A DNA stretch of 64,000 bases, taken from the NCBI RefSeq assembly GCF_043195135.1, contig NZ_JBAFWP010000019.1, one strand, 5' to 3'. The number at the start of each line of letters is the position of its first letter. Positions within the stretch are counted from its first letter, which is position 1. The notes under the pieces are model-generated. The model was not told the DNA's origin. It searched no databases and worked only from the letters and a program-made list of their open reading frames with translations. The translations under genes were made by a program, and so were the position numbers. Origin of the DNA: NCEH01 sp043195135 (GTDB taxonomy: Bacteria; Pseudomonadota; Alphaproteobacteria; Rhizobiales; Xanthobacteraceae). Positions 17,545-25,934 of the stretch are shown one piece after another.

Positions 17545-17664
17545 TTCTTTCCTAACTCCGGGAGATGGCCCGTTAGACCCCACCGGCGCGCCGCGCGAAC
17601 CACCCGCCCGCGCATGGCCGCCATGCGCGAGGAACATATGACCGCCGTACCGGGGTCGGTCGCC

Positions 17665-19035
17665 TCAATAGGCGAGCGCCGTGAACGCCGGTTCCACCGA
17701 GCCGTTCCAAGGGCCGAGATAGAGGTCGCGCAGCTTTTCCGCCGGTGTCTTGCCGCTGGCGAGAACCTCCTTCAGCGGAGCGAGGAAGCGTGTTTCGTCG
17801 CGGCCCTGGCTATCCAGATGGCGCCGCCGCTTGAGGCCGGCCTCGGACAGGGCCACCATGTCGGCGGCGATATCGCGCACCTTGCGGCCGGCGATGGTGG
17901 CGTCGAGGGCGAGGCGGGGAACATCGTCGCGCAATGCCTGCCGCTCGGCCTCGGTCCAATCCTTCACCAGATCCAGCGCGGCGTCGAGGCTGACGGAATC
18001 ATACAGCACGCCGGCCCACAGGGCGGGCAAGGCGCACAATTCCGCCCAGGGCCCCGCGTCCGCCCCGCGCATCTCCAGGAAGCGCTTCAGCCGCACCTCG
18101 GGGAAAATGGTGGAAAGGTGATTCACCCAGTCCGACAAGGTCGCGGTCTCGCCCGGCAGGGCGGGATGCCGGCCGGCGAGCAGATCGCGGAAAGAGGAGC
18201 CGGCAACATCGATGTAAGCATCGCCGCGCTTGACGAAATACATCGGCACATCAAGCGCATAGTCCACATAGCGCTCGAAGCCCATGCCCGTCTCGAAGGC
18301 GAAGGGCAGCATGCCGGCGCGCTGGTTGTCCGTGTCGCGCCAGATCTGCGAGCGGAACGAGAGAAAGCCGTTCAGCTTGCCCTCGGTAAAGGGGGAATTG
18401 GCGAACAAGGCGGTCGCGATGGGCTGAAGGGCCAGGCTCGCCCGCAGCTTGCGCACCATGTCCGCTTCCGAGGAATAGTCCAGGTTCACCTGCACGGTGC
18501 AGGTGCGGAACATCATGTCGAGGCCGAGCGTGCCGACTTTCGGCATGTAATTGGCCATGATCTTGTAGCGGCCCTTGGGCATCACCGGCGTCTCGGCGCG
18601 GGTCCATTTCGGGCTCATGCCGATGCCGAGAAAGCCGATGCCGAGCGGCTCGGCCACCTGGCGCACCTGCGTCAGATGCGCGTTGATCTCCGAGCAGGTC
18701 TCATGGATCGTCAGCAGCGGCGCGCCGGAAAGCTCGAACTGGCCGCCCGGCTCCAGCGATATGGCGCCGCCGCCGTGCGGGTCCGCGAGGCCGATCAGGG
18801 TTTCGCCTTCCAGGATCGGCTCCCAGCCGGAGAGGCTCCGCATGCCTTCCAGAATCGCCCGGATTCCTGCCTCGCCTTCATAAGGAACGGGTTCGTGCCG
18901 GCCGATGGTGAAGGGGATCTTCTCGTGCTCGGTGCCGAGCCGGAAGGCCGATTCCGGCTTGTTCCCCTGTTCGATCCAGGCGACCAACGCGTCGCGGGAT
19001 TGGATCGGGGTCGCATCCAGCATATCGCGAGCCAT
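17665..19035 (-). CDS. gshA: Glutamate--cysteine ligase (plant/alphaproteobacterial type)
   Basis: 456 residues of the GCS2 family found in plants and alphaproteobacteria, which joins Glu and Cys with ATP to make gamma-glutamylcysteine, the first step of glutathione synthesis. Recognisable are FRLGTEHEKI near the start, PHGGGAISLEPGGQFELSGAPL, MSPKWTRAETPVMPKGRY and FRTCTVQVNLDYSSEADMVRK. The start at 19035 (MARDMLDATP) is chosen because sequence upstream has no conserved character. gshB is not here; gor lies 41 kb away in the same window. Confidence 0.95.
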   Translation of the reverse strand: MARDMLDATPIQSRDALVAWIEQGNKPESAFRLGTEHEKIPFTIGRHEPVPYEGEAGIRAILEGMRSLSGWEPILEGETLIGLADPHGGGAISLEPGGQFELSGAPLLTIHETCSEINAHLTQVRQVAEPLGIGFLGIGMSPKWTRAETPVMPKGRYKIMANYMPKVGTLGLDMMFRTCTVQVNLDYSSEADMVRKLRASLALQPIATALFANSPFTEGKLNGFLSFRSQIWRDTDNQRAGMLPFAFETGMGFERYVDYALDVPMYFVKRGDAYIDVAGSSFRDLLAGRHPALPGETATLSDWVNHLSTIFPEVRLKRFLEMRGADAGPWAELCALPALWAGVLYDSVSLDAALDLVKDWTEAERQALRDDVPRLALDATIAGRKVRDIAADMVALSEAGLKRRRHLDSQGRDETRFLAPLKEVLASGKTPAEKLRDLYLGPWNGSVEPAFTALAY

Positions 19036-19285
19036 GCGCGCATTTTCCCTGGCACCCTCCGGAAGGGGAGCACAAAGTCCCCTTGCCGGAAGCGTACCGC
19101 GTAAAGAGGTTGGATCATGCCGCGCACCGGCGCTGGGCGCTGGCGGGCATGGTCGAGAACGGGCGCGCGAACATACACGGCGCCCACGCCACCGCAAACC
19201 GTCCGATGCATGCCGGTTTCAAACGCGCGTTAACGTCGCGCTCCAGCTGATTGAGGCGGCGATTCGTGTCTTCGCGCCGGCACCT

Positions 19286-20320
19286 TCACGCCGGCGGAGC
19301 CCCCTGCCCTGCAGCCCCCTGCTCCGCCGGTTTGGAAAGAGCCTCCCGCCGCCAGACCGCGAACACCACCACCGTCAGCGGCGTCGCCAGCAGCACGCCG
19401 AGCGGGCCGAGCAGCGTCCCGAAGGCCACCACGGCGAACAGGCTGACCGCCGGGGGAAGCGAAACCATCTCCTGCTGAAGTAGCGGCGAAATCACGTTGC
19501 CTTCCAACTGCTGCACCACCACGAACAGGGCCAGCGTCCAGGCCGCCTCCTCATAGCCCACGGTGAAGGCGAGCAGCAGCGCGGGCACCGCCGACACCAC
19601 CGGGCCGATCATGGGCACGAATTCCGCGAGCCCCGTGAACAGGCCGAGGGCGAAGGCGGACGGGATGCCGATGATCGACAGGCCGACGCCGCTCAGCACG
19701 CCCACCAGGATCATCGCCAGAAGCTGCGCCTTCAGGAAATTGCGCAGGCCGAGATTCGCCCGGTCCAGCGCCGCGTCGACCTGCGGCCGCCAGTCGCGCG
19801 GACACACGAGCAGAATGCCCCGGCGGTACAGCTGCGGCTGGATGGCGAGATAGATGCCCCCGACCACGACCAAAAACAGGCCGAGCAGGACATTGGCGAC
19901 ATTGCTGGTGAAGCCGCGCAGCGCGGTCAGCACCGTGGTTCCGGACGGCACGGCATTTTCCGCGTGGCGGATCAGATCGTCGGTCAGGCCCTGCAAACCG
20001 AAGCGATCGCGGAACTCGGCCCAGGCCTGCGGCAGGCGCTGCACCAGTTCGCTCACCTGCGCCTGGATGAGGCTGCCGAACAGATAAAGGGTGAGCCCGA
20101 GCGCCACCGCCACCAGCAGCCCGGCCACCGCGAGCGCGGCCCGGGGCGGCAGGCCGGTGGCGCGCGCGATCGGCTCCGCCAAGGCGTGCAAGGCCATCGC
20201 GATCAACACCGCCGCGAAGATGAGCAGGATGAGATCCGAGAGGAGCCAGGCCACGAGGAAGCCGGTGGCAACGAGACAGCCGATCGCCACCCCGCGTGCG
20301 ACGCGCGTCTCAAAATCCAT
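19286..20320 (-). CDS. AI-2E family (PerM-like) membrane protein
   Basis: 344 residues with about seven to eight hydrophobic segments in the arrangement of the AI-2E/PerM family. Landmarks are VGGIYLAIQPQLYRRGIL, LVGVLSGVGLSIIGIPSAFALGLFTGLAEFVPMIGPVVSAVPALLLAF and the late QLEGNVISPLLQQEMVSLPPAVSLFAVVAFG, the conserved signature loop. Members have been implicated in autoinducer-2 export and in proton/sodium exchange, so the substrate should not be assumed. It stands alone between gshA and the FadD-like gene. Confidence 0.93.
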   Translation of the reverse strand: MDFETRVARGVAIGCLVATGFLVAWLLSDLILLIFAAVLIAMALHALAEPIARATGLPPRAALAVAGLLVAVALGLTLYLFGSLIQAQVSELVQRLPQAWAEFRDRFGLQGLTDDLIRHAENAVPSGTTVLTALRGFTSNVANVLLGLFLVVVGGIYLAIQPQLYRRGILLVCPRDWRPQVDAALDRANLGLRNFLKAQLLAMILVGVLSGVGLSIIGIPSAFALGLFTGLAEFVPMIGPVVSAVPALLLAFTVGYEEAAWTLALFVVVQQLEGNVISPLLQQEMVSLPPAVSLFAVVAFGTLLGPLGVLLATPLTVVVFAVWRREALSKPAEQGAAGQGAPPA

Positions 20321-20474
20321 GTGGGGTTTCCATCTGCGGCGTCCTTCCTCTGGCGACGCGATCCGTCGCGCCTCCGCAACGCCGCCTGCCGAGGAGCGTT
20401 CCCGCAGCCATCCTATCCCACCCCACCGCCGCCCGCCTGAACATCGCGGCGCCGGGCGCTGGTGCCGTCCGCAT

Positions 20475-22127
20475 TCAGGCCGAGGGGTGCTTGCGCCGCT
20501 CCTCTTCCACCAGCTCCTTCTTGGAAAGCTTGCCCACCAGGGTCTTAGGCAGCGTGTCGCGGATTTCCACCTCCTTCGGCAGCTCGATTTTCGACACTTG
20601 CGTGGCGAGGAAGGCGAGCAGTTCGTCGGGCGTCGCGCTCACCTCCGCCCGCAGGGTCACGAAGGCCTTGGGGCTCTGGCCGCGATATTTGTCGGGCACC
20701 GCGATCACCACGCATTCCGCCACGGCCGGATGCAGATAGAGCGCTTCCTCGATCACGCGGGGATAAACATTGTATCCCCCACACAGGATCACGTCCTTGA
20801 TGCGGTCCACGAGGAACAGATAGCCGTCGGCATCCATGTAGCCGACGTCGCCGGTGCGGAAGGCACCGTCCACGAACGCGTGGGCGGTCTCTTCCGGCCG
20901 GTTCCAATAGCCCGCCATCACTTGCGGCCCGCGCGCGCAGACCTCGCCCTTTTCCCCAAGCGGCACCAGGCGAGTGGGATCGGCGAGATCGCGGATCTCG
21001 ATCCGCGTGCCGGGAACCGCGGTGCCGACCGACCCATCCTTGATGATCCCCAGCGGCGGATTGGCGGTGAGCACGGGCGAGGTCTCGCTCAGCCCATAGC
21101 CCTCCACCAGCTTGCAGCCGCTCAATTCCTCGAAGCGATGGCGCACCTCGCCCGGCAGGGGCGCGCCGCCGGAAATGCACAGGCGCAGCGAGGACAGATC
21201 GTATTTGGCGAGGTCCGGCGCATTGTTGATGGCGGTGTAGATGGTGGGAACGCCGGGAAACAGCGTCGGCTTCTGCGTGGCGATGGTCGCCAGCAGGTCG
21301 CCGAGGTGGAAGCGCGGCACGAGGATGATTTCAGATCCGGCGGCGATGGGAATATTCATCACCGTGGTCATGGCGAAGACATGGAAGAGCGGCAGCACGC
21401 CGAGCACCCGTTCGCCGCCCACCTCCAGGCAGTTCACATGGGCTTTCACCTGGCGTGCATTGGCCACCACATTCGCATGGGTCAGCATGGCGCCCTTGGG
21501 AATGCCCGTGGTGCCCCCGGTATATTGCAGCACCGCGACATCGCGCAGCGGATCGACCGAAACAGGTGCCGGCCGGCCCACGTCATGCACGAGATCCTGG
21601 TAGCGGATATGGCGGCCGTCCTGCCGCGAGAACTGCGCCAGGTCCTTGCGGCGCAGCAGCGGAAACAGCAGTCCCTTCACCCAGGGCAGGACCTTCGCGA
21701 ACGGGCAGACGACGATCGTCTTCAGGCCCGACTCGTCGGCCACCGCCGCGACGCGGGAATGGATCACCTTCAGGTCTGGCACCACCATGATGGTGGTGCC
21801 GGAATCGCGGATCTGGTTTGCCAGCTCCCGTTCCACATAGAGCGGGCTGAAATTCACCACGATGCCGCCGGCCCGCAGGATCGCGTAATAAAAGATCACC
21901 GAATAAGGCGTGTTGGGCAGGCACAGGCCGACCCGCGTCTCCTTGCGCACGCCGAGGCGCTGGAGGCCGGCGGCGGCGGCATCGACCATGGCGCCGAGCT
22001 GGGCGTAGGTCCATTTGCGGCCCATGAAATTCAGCGCCGGGCGCGCGCCGTATTCGGCCACGCTCACGTCCAGCAGGTCCGTCACCGGCCCCGTCGCGAT
22101 GCCTGCGTCCTGATTGCGATCGAGCAT
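20475..22127 (-). CDS. fadD: Long-chain acyl-CoA ligase (FadD-type, AMP-binding)
   Basis: 550 residues of the adenylate-forming superfamily, activating a fatty acid with ATP and CoA. Core motifs are YTGGTTGIPKGAMLTHANV (near 200-218), GYGLSETSPVLTAN, and WNRPEETAHAFVDGAFRTGDVGYMDADGYLF, followed by the hinge and Lys region KDVILCGGYNVYPRVIEEAL and the C-terminal LPKTLVGKLSKKEL, which carries the catalytic Lys. It reads toward gshA, with a FadL-type porin gene just upstream on the same strand. Long-chain specificity follows from motif and context and is not directly shown. Confidence 0.93.
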   Translation of the reverse strand: MLDRNQDAGIATGPVTDLLDVSVAEYGARPALNFMGRKWTYAQLGAMVDAAAAGLQRLGVRKETRVGLCLPNTPYSVIFYYAILRAGGIVVNFSPLYVERELANQIRDSGTTIMVVPDLKVIHSRVAAVADESGLKTIVVCPFAKVLPWVKGLLFPLLRRKDLAQFSRQDGRHIRYQDLVHDVGRPAPVSVDPLRDVAVLQYTGGTTGIPKGAMLTHANVVANARQVKAHVNCLEVGGERVLGVLPLFHVFAMTTVMNIPIAAGSEIILVPRFHLGDLLATIATQKPTLFPGVPTIYTAINNAPDLAKYDLSSLRLCISGGAPLPGEVRHRFEELSGCKLVEGYGLSETSPVLTANPPLGIIKDGSVGTAVPGTRIEIRDLADPTRLVPLGEKGEVCARGPQVMAGYWNRPEETAHAFVDGAFRTGDVGYMDADGYLFLVDRIKDVILCGGYNVYPRVIEEALYLHPAVAECVVIAVPDKYRGQSPKAFVTLRAEVSATPDELLAFLATQVSKIELPKEVEIRDTLPKTLVGKLSKKELVEEERRKHPSA

Positions 22128-22239
22128 TTCTGTGTCCCTCTCGACGGAGGCGCATCGCCGCGTGACACGGTGAACGGCCTCTCTTGCTTGCGAGGGCGCC
22201 TAAGGGCGCCGCCGCGCGCATCATGGGGCGCAATTGCGC

Positions 22240-22269
22240 CGGGAAAGCGAAGCTTGGCGCGCTTTCCCG
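22240..22269 (-). terminator. Hairpin downstream of the FadL-like gene
   Basis: A perfect 10-bp stem (22240-22249 with 22260-22269), loop 10 bases, lies just after the FadL-like stop on the minus strand. Without a T-run it is a weak or attenuating end, so some transcripts may continue into the ligase gene. Confidence 0.45.
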
Positions 22270-22284
22270 CGCGTGCCCCTCACC

Positions 22285-23616
22285 TCACTTGGTGATGAGG
22301 GCAGCCTTCACCGGGGCCGTGTCGAAGCGGTAGCGCACGCCCACGGACACGATGTCCACATAGGCGTTGTTCACCTCGGCGACCAGCACGCCACGGGTGA
22401 GATTGGCGGTGTCGAGCGGGGACAGGTTGATCGGGCCGCTTTCGCCGAAGATGTGCGTATAGGCGAGATCGATGCTCAGATTTTCCGTCCAGGCATAGGT
22501 CAGGCCGCCCGAGAGCCACAGGCGGTTGCTGTCCGGCAGGCGCGGGGTGCGGTATTCGTCCGTGACGGGCGAGATTTCATAAGCAAGACCCGCGCGCAAG
22601 GTGAGCTTGGGGTCCCACTGATATTCGAGGCCGCCGGAGAAGAACCAGCCGTCCTGCCAATGCAGCGACAGGATCGAGGGAGCGGTGGGGACAGAGCTGT
22701 TCGGCTGGATGACCAGTTGCTGAAGGTTCGACCAATTGGTCCATTCCACCGTGCCGAGCACGGTCCAGCGCGGATCGAGCTGCGAGCGCAAGCTGGCGGT
22801 GATCTGGTCCGGCAGGTTCAGGCCGGCGGTGGTGGGAGACTGGCCGGCGATGGCTCCGATGGGCAGGGACAGAGTGGTGGAGCCGCTCAGATTCTGGTCG
22901 ATGGCCGAGCGATAGCCGATGCCGAGCGTGGTGCCGGGGCGCAAGGTGAACAGGGCGCCGAGGGTGAAGCCGACGCCCATATCATCGCCATTCACTTCGG
23001 CCGAGCCCTGGAGAAAGGACGGCGCGCCGGTGAGGATCTGCGCCTGGTTCAGCTTGGCGTCGATGTAATTCACGGCCACGCCGCCGCCGAGGGTCAGCCA
23101 GTCGTTGACCTTATAGGCCACCGACGCGGTGGCGTTCATGTCGAAGATGCGGCTGTAGCAACCGTAATAGCGGCCGGACCAGTTGCACGGCGCGTCCGTG
23201 ATGAGGCCGTAGGGCGACGTCACCGCGAGGCCGACCGCCCAGCGGTCCCACGCATAGCTGAGATAGCTGGTGGGAAGCGTGCCGTTGTCGACGATGTCGC
23301 CGACGCCCACGTTTCCGAGATTGGTGCCGAGCGCGGAGCGGGCGCCGATCACGTCGATGGACGCATGGGGGGCGATATAGGTGACATTGCCTTCGACCGA
23401 GAGTCCGGGCGCAAAGCTCATCGCCGCCGGGTTCCAGTACATCGAGGCAAGGCCCGCTCCGCCGGCGGCGTTACCCGCGAACGACGTGCCCTGATAATAG
23501 GAGCTCTGCTCGCGCAGGCCGAAGCCGCCGGCGGAGGCGGTCGAAACGCCGCCAAGAAGCAAGGCCGGCACCATCAAGGCGGAACCGGTACGGGCGATCG
23601 CGTGACGTTTGGACAT
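22285..23616 (-). CDS. fadL: OmpP1/FadL/TodX family outer membrane porin
   Basis: 443 residues with a signal peptide (about 1-30, ending TASAGGFGLRE). FadL-family proteins are 14-strand outer-membrane barrels that pass long-chain fatty acids or hydrophobic compounds. Family marks are the hydrophobic gate start GFGLREQSSYYQGTSFAGNAAGGAG, the MSFAPGLSVEGNVTYI region, GVGFTLGALFTLRPGTTLGIGYRS and the C-terminal YRFDTAPVKA region. The start at 23616 has AGGGGG seven bases upstream. It is divergent from the MerR regulator and precedes the FadD-type ligase, so import and activation genes sit together. Confidence 0.93.
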   Translation of the reverse strand: MSKRHAIARTGSALMVPALLLGGVSTASAGGFGLREQSSYYQGTSFAGNAAGGAGLASMYWNPAAMSFAPGLSVEGNVTYIAPHASIDVIGARSALGTNLGNVGVGDIVDNGTLPTSYLSYAWDRWAVGLAVTSPYGLITDAPCNWSGRYYGCYSRIFDMNATASVAYKVNDWLTLGGGVAVNYIDAKLNQAQILTGAPSFLQGSAEVNGDDMGVGFTLGALFTLRPGTTLGIGYRSAIDQNLSGSTTLSLPIGAIAGQSPTTAGLNLPDQITASLRSQLDPRWTVLGTVEWTNWSNLQQLVIQPNSSVPTAPSILSLHWQDGWFFSGGLEYQWDPKLTLRAGLAYEISPVTDEYRTPRLPDSNRLWLSGGLTYAWTENLSIDLAYTHIFGESGPINLSPLDTANLTRGVLVAEVNNAYVDIVSVGVRYRFDTAPVKAALITK

Positions 23617-23668
23617 AATGCCCCCTAGGGTTGCGTTTCCGGCGGGCATCCCGTCTTTTGTGCGGCGC

Positions 23669-23698
23669 ACGTATCAGTGCTTCCGATGCCCTATACGT
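23669..23698. promoter_or_regulatory. Candidate MerR-type operator at the fadL promoter
   Basis: ACGTAT and ATACGT separated by 18 bases, about 53-82 bases upstream of the FadL-like start, form an inverted repeat that fits a MerR dimer. The adjacent MerR regulator is the obvious candidate ligand. Not tested. Confidence 0.5.
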
Positions 23699-24050
23699 CA
23701 ACAAAGATGCCTAACCGGGCGGGAGCGTCAACCGGAGTGGCGGGCATTTATCTCCAAAATCAACTTTAACCACACCTCTGTGGCAGACGTGCAACGCCAT
23801 CCGCCGGGGTAAATCAGTCAAGACGACTGACTTCTGGCGAATCCTCTACGATACGACAGCCAGATTGACGTTTTTCCACTAGCCGAGAAACACACGGCAT
23901 AGGATCCGCCATTGTGCATCGCGCCGTGGCCACCTCCGAATCTTTCGCAATGCAATATTGATGCGGCCGCGTGCGTCTCCTCGTCTTCCCCACATGGGGG
24001 ACCAGGGGCTTGCGCCGAAGGTTAAAGCATGTATCCTGCCGTTCGTTGGA

Positions 24051-24061
24051 TGACGTATAGG
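24051..24061. promoter_or_regulatory. Candidate regulator site overlapping the merR start region
   Basis: TGACGTATAGG, the exact reverse complement of the element at 23690-23700 near fadL. It is 14 bases ahead of the regulator's GTG and so could give autoregulation. A less similar ATGTAT lies 18 bases to the left (24029-24034), but in direct rather than inverted order. Confidence 0.45.
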
Positions 24062-24074
24062 TAAGGGTGCGACA

Positions 24075-24506
24075 GTGGCAGTTAAGCGCGGTGCCTCCGG
24101 TGCCATAACCGACACATTCTTCACCGTGACCGAGCTGGCGCGGGATCTTTCCGTCACGGCCCGCACCATCCGCTTCTATGAGGACAAGGGACTCATCACC
24201 CCCCGCCGTGCCGGCAATATCCGCGTCTATACCAAGCGCGACCGGGCACGGATGGCGCTGATTCTTCGCGGCAAGCGGCTTGGCTTCAGCCTGCGGGAAA
24301 TCAAGGAATATCTGGACCTTTACGATGTCGATCCGACCCAGATCGAGCAGATCCGCCTGCTGCTGAAGCAGGTGCGCACCCGGCTCGAAATGCTGGAGGA
24401 CCAGCGCCTGGCGCTGGAGGAAACCATCGTCGAGCTGAAGGAGATCGAAGCGCAGACCGAGGAGGCCCTGAAGCAGGAGACCGCCTCCCAACGCATCGCC
24501 GGCTGA
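24075..24506 (+). CDS. MerR family transcriptional regulator of the fatty-acid cluster
   Basis: 143 residues. The N-terminal MerR winged helix is clear: FFTVTELARDLSVTARTIRFYEDKGLITPRR (about 15-45) with the second wing NIRVYTKRDRARM. The rest is a long dimerisation coil (about 85-135). No effector-domain Cys pattern for metals is seen, unlike metal-sensing MerR proteins. It is closest in character to the LiuR/PsrA-like MerR regulators of acyl-CoA catabolism. It starts with GTG at 24075. A divergent FadL-type gene and downstream thiolase, dehydrogenase and acyl-CoA dehydrogenase suggest it represses fatty-acid breakdown and responds to an acyl-CoA. That role is inference. Confidence 0.9.
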   Translation: MAVKRGASGAITDTFFTVTELARDLSVTARTIRFYEDKGLITPRRAGNIRVYTKRDRARMALILRGKRLGFSLREIKEYLDLYDVDPTQIEQIRLLLKQVRTRLEMLEDQRLALEETIVELKEIEAQTEEALKQETASQRIAG

Positions 24507-24783
24507 GGCCGCGCGTCGGCGCCGCGGAGGGCGCCGGGAGGAGGCCGCGGGCTCGCGCGCGGCGCCGCGCGCCACCGGGCGTCTATCGCGCGTCATGAAT
24601 GGGGCGCCATGATCGGGCGGGCGGCTTCGTGGGCTGCCTCCCCACGACGCGTGCCCTGGAGAATTCAAGTCCTGATCGGTGGTCGCGCCGTCATATCAAG
24701 GTTCCACTCCTGGTCGACTTGGCATTTTACTGAACGCGGTAAGCAAGAACATTTGACAACAAAGATATCTGGTAGGAGAGCCC

Positions 24784-25920
24784 ATGCAGAACGTGGTTAT
24801 CGCAGGCTATGCCCGCTCGCCCTTCGCGCTCGCCAAGAAGGGCGAGCTCGCGCGTGTCCGTCCGGACGACATGGCCGCCCAGGTTGTGCGGGAATTGATT
24901 GCACGCACCAAGGTGAACCCCGAGGACATTGAGGATCTCATCGTCGGCTGCGCCTTCCCCGAGGCCGAACAGGGCTTCAACGTGGCGCGCCTCATCGGCA
25001 TGATCGCCGACCTGCCCCAGTCGGTCGCCGGCGTGACGGTGAACCGCTTCTGCGGCTCCTCCATGCAGGCGATCCACATGGCGGCGGGACAGATCCAGCT
25101 GGGCGCCGGCGAGGTGTTCGTGTGCGCCGGGGTGGAGAGCATGAGCCGCGTGCCCATGACCGGTTTCAACCCGATGCCCAACCCGGCCCTGCACGAGAAG
25201 AACCCCGCCGCCTACATGGCCATGGGCGACACGGCTGAAAACGTCGCGCGCAAATGGCAGATCACCCGCGCCGACCAGGACGCCTTCGCCCTGAAGAGCC
25301 AGCAGAAGGCGGCGAAGGCCCAGGCCGAGGGTCGGCTGAAGGACGAGATCGTCTCCATCCGCATCAATGGCAAGAGCGTGGATGCGGACGGCTGCATCCG
25401 CACCGAGGCCAAGGCCGAGGATTTCGCCGGCCTCAAGCCCGCGTTCGACGAGAACGGCACCGTCACCGCCGGCACCTCCTCGCCGCTGACCGACGGCGCC
25501 TCCGCCGTGCTGGTGTGCACCGAAGCCTATGCCGAGAAGCACGGCCTCACCCCGCTCGCCCGCTTGCGCGGCGTCGCGGTGGCGGGCTGCGCGCCGGAAA
25601 TCATGGGCATCGGCCCCGTCGCCGCCACCCGCAAGGCGCTCAAGCGCTCCAACATCCAGGTCGGCGATCTCGATGTGGTGGAGCTGAACGAAGCCTTCGC
25701 GTCCCAGGCGCTCGCCTGCATCAGCGATCTCGGGCTGCGGGACGACACGATCAATATCGATGGCGGCGCCATCGCCATCGGCCATCCGCTCGGCGCGACC
25801 GGCGCGCGGATCGTCGGCAAGGCCGCCTCTCTGCTCCAGCGCGAGGGGGGGCGCTATGCGCTGGCGACCCAGTGCATCGGCGGCGGACAGGGCATCGCCA
25901 CCGTTCTCGAACGCATCTGA
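24784..25920 (+). CDS. fadA: Acetyl-CoA C-acyltransferase (thiolase)
   Basis: 378-residue thiolase, the last step of beta-oxidation: thiolytic cleavage of 3-ketoacyl-CoA. Catalytic residues are visible: nucleophile Cys90 in NRFCGSSM, His334 in GHPLGATGAR and Cys364 in QCIGGGQG. It starts 277 bases after the MerR gene, with a TTGACA at 24753 that may be part of its promoter, and an AGGAG ribosome site. Its product is shared with the dehydrogenase encoded 15 bases downstream, as in FadA-FadB complexes. It could also serve 3-ketoadipyl or short-chain substrates. Confidence 0.95.
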   Translation: MQNVVIAGYARSPFALAKKGELARVRPDDMAAQVVRELIARTKVNPEDIEDLIVGCAFPEAEQGFNVARLIGMIADLPQSVAGVTVNRFCGSSMQAIHMAAGQIQLGAGEVFVCAGVESMSRVPMTGFNPMPNPALHEKNPAAYMAMGDTAENVARKWQITRADQDAFALKSQQKAAKAQAEGRLKDEIVSIRINGKSVDADGCIRTEAKAEDFAGLKPAFDENGTVTAGTSSPLTDGASAVLVCTEAYAEKHGLTPLARLRGVAVAGCAPEIMGIGPVAATRKALKRSNIQVGDLDVVELNEAFASQALACISDLGLRDDTINIDGGAIAIGHPLGATGARIVGKAASLLQREGGRYALATQCIGGGQGIATVLERI

Positions 25921-25934
25921 GCGGAGCGCGAAAG

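Larger units (their letters stand above)
23617..24074. other. fadL-merR divergent intergenic region with ACGTAT elements
   Basis: 458 bases with no supportable gene. It has an 11-base element, CCTATACGTCA at 23690-23700, whose exact reverse complement TGACGTATAGG stands at 24051-24061, 14 bases before the regulator start. Beside the first, ACGTAT (23669-23674) and ATACGT (23693-23698) form an inverted repeat with an 18-base spacer, a spacing typical of MerR operators. Also seen are small inverted repeats CCACA-N4-TGTGG (23770-23783) and AGTCA-N7-TGACT (23816-23832). Confidence 0.6.

Noticed and set aside
22229..22239. GCGCAATTGCGC palindrome near the FadL-like gene end
   Set aside because: Short and next to a stronger hairpin; no support as an operator.
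24709..24725. CTGGTCGACTTGG resembles an E. coli FadR site upstream of the thiolase
   Set aside because: Only partial match, no inverted symmetry of the right length, and the cluster has a MerR regulator.
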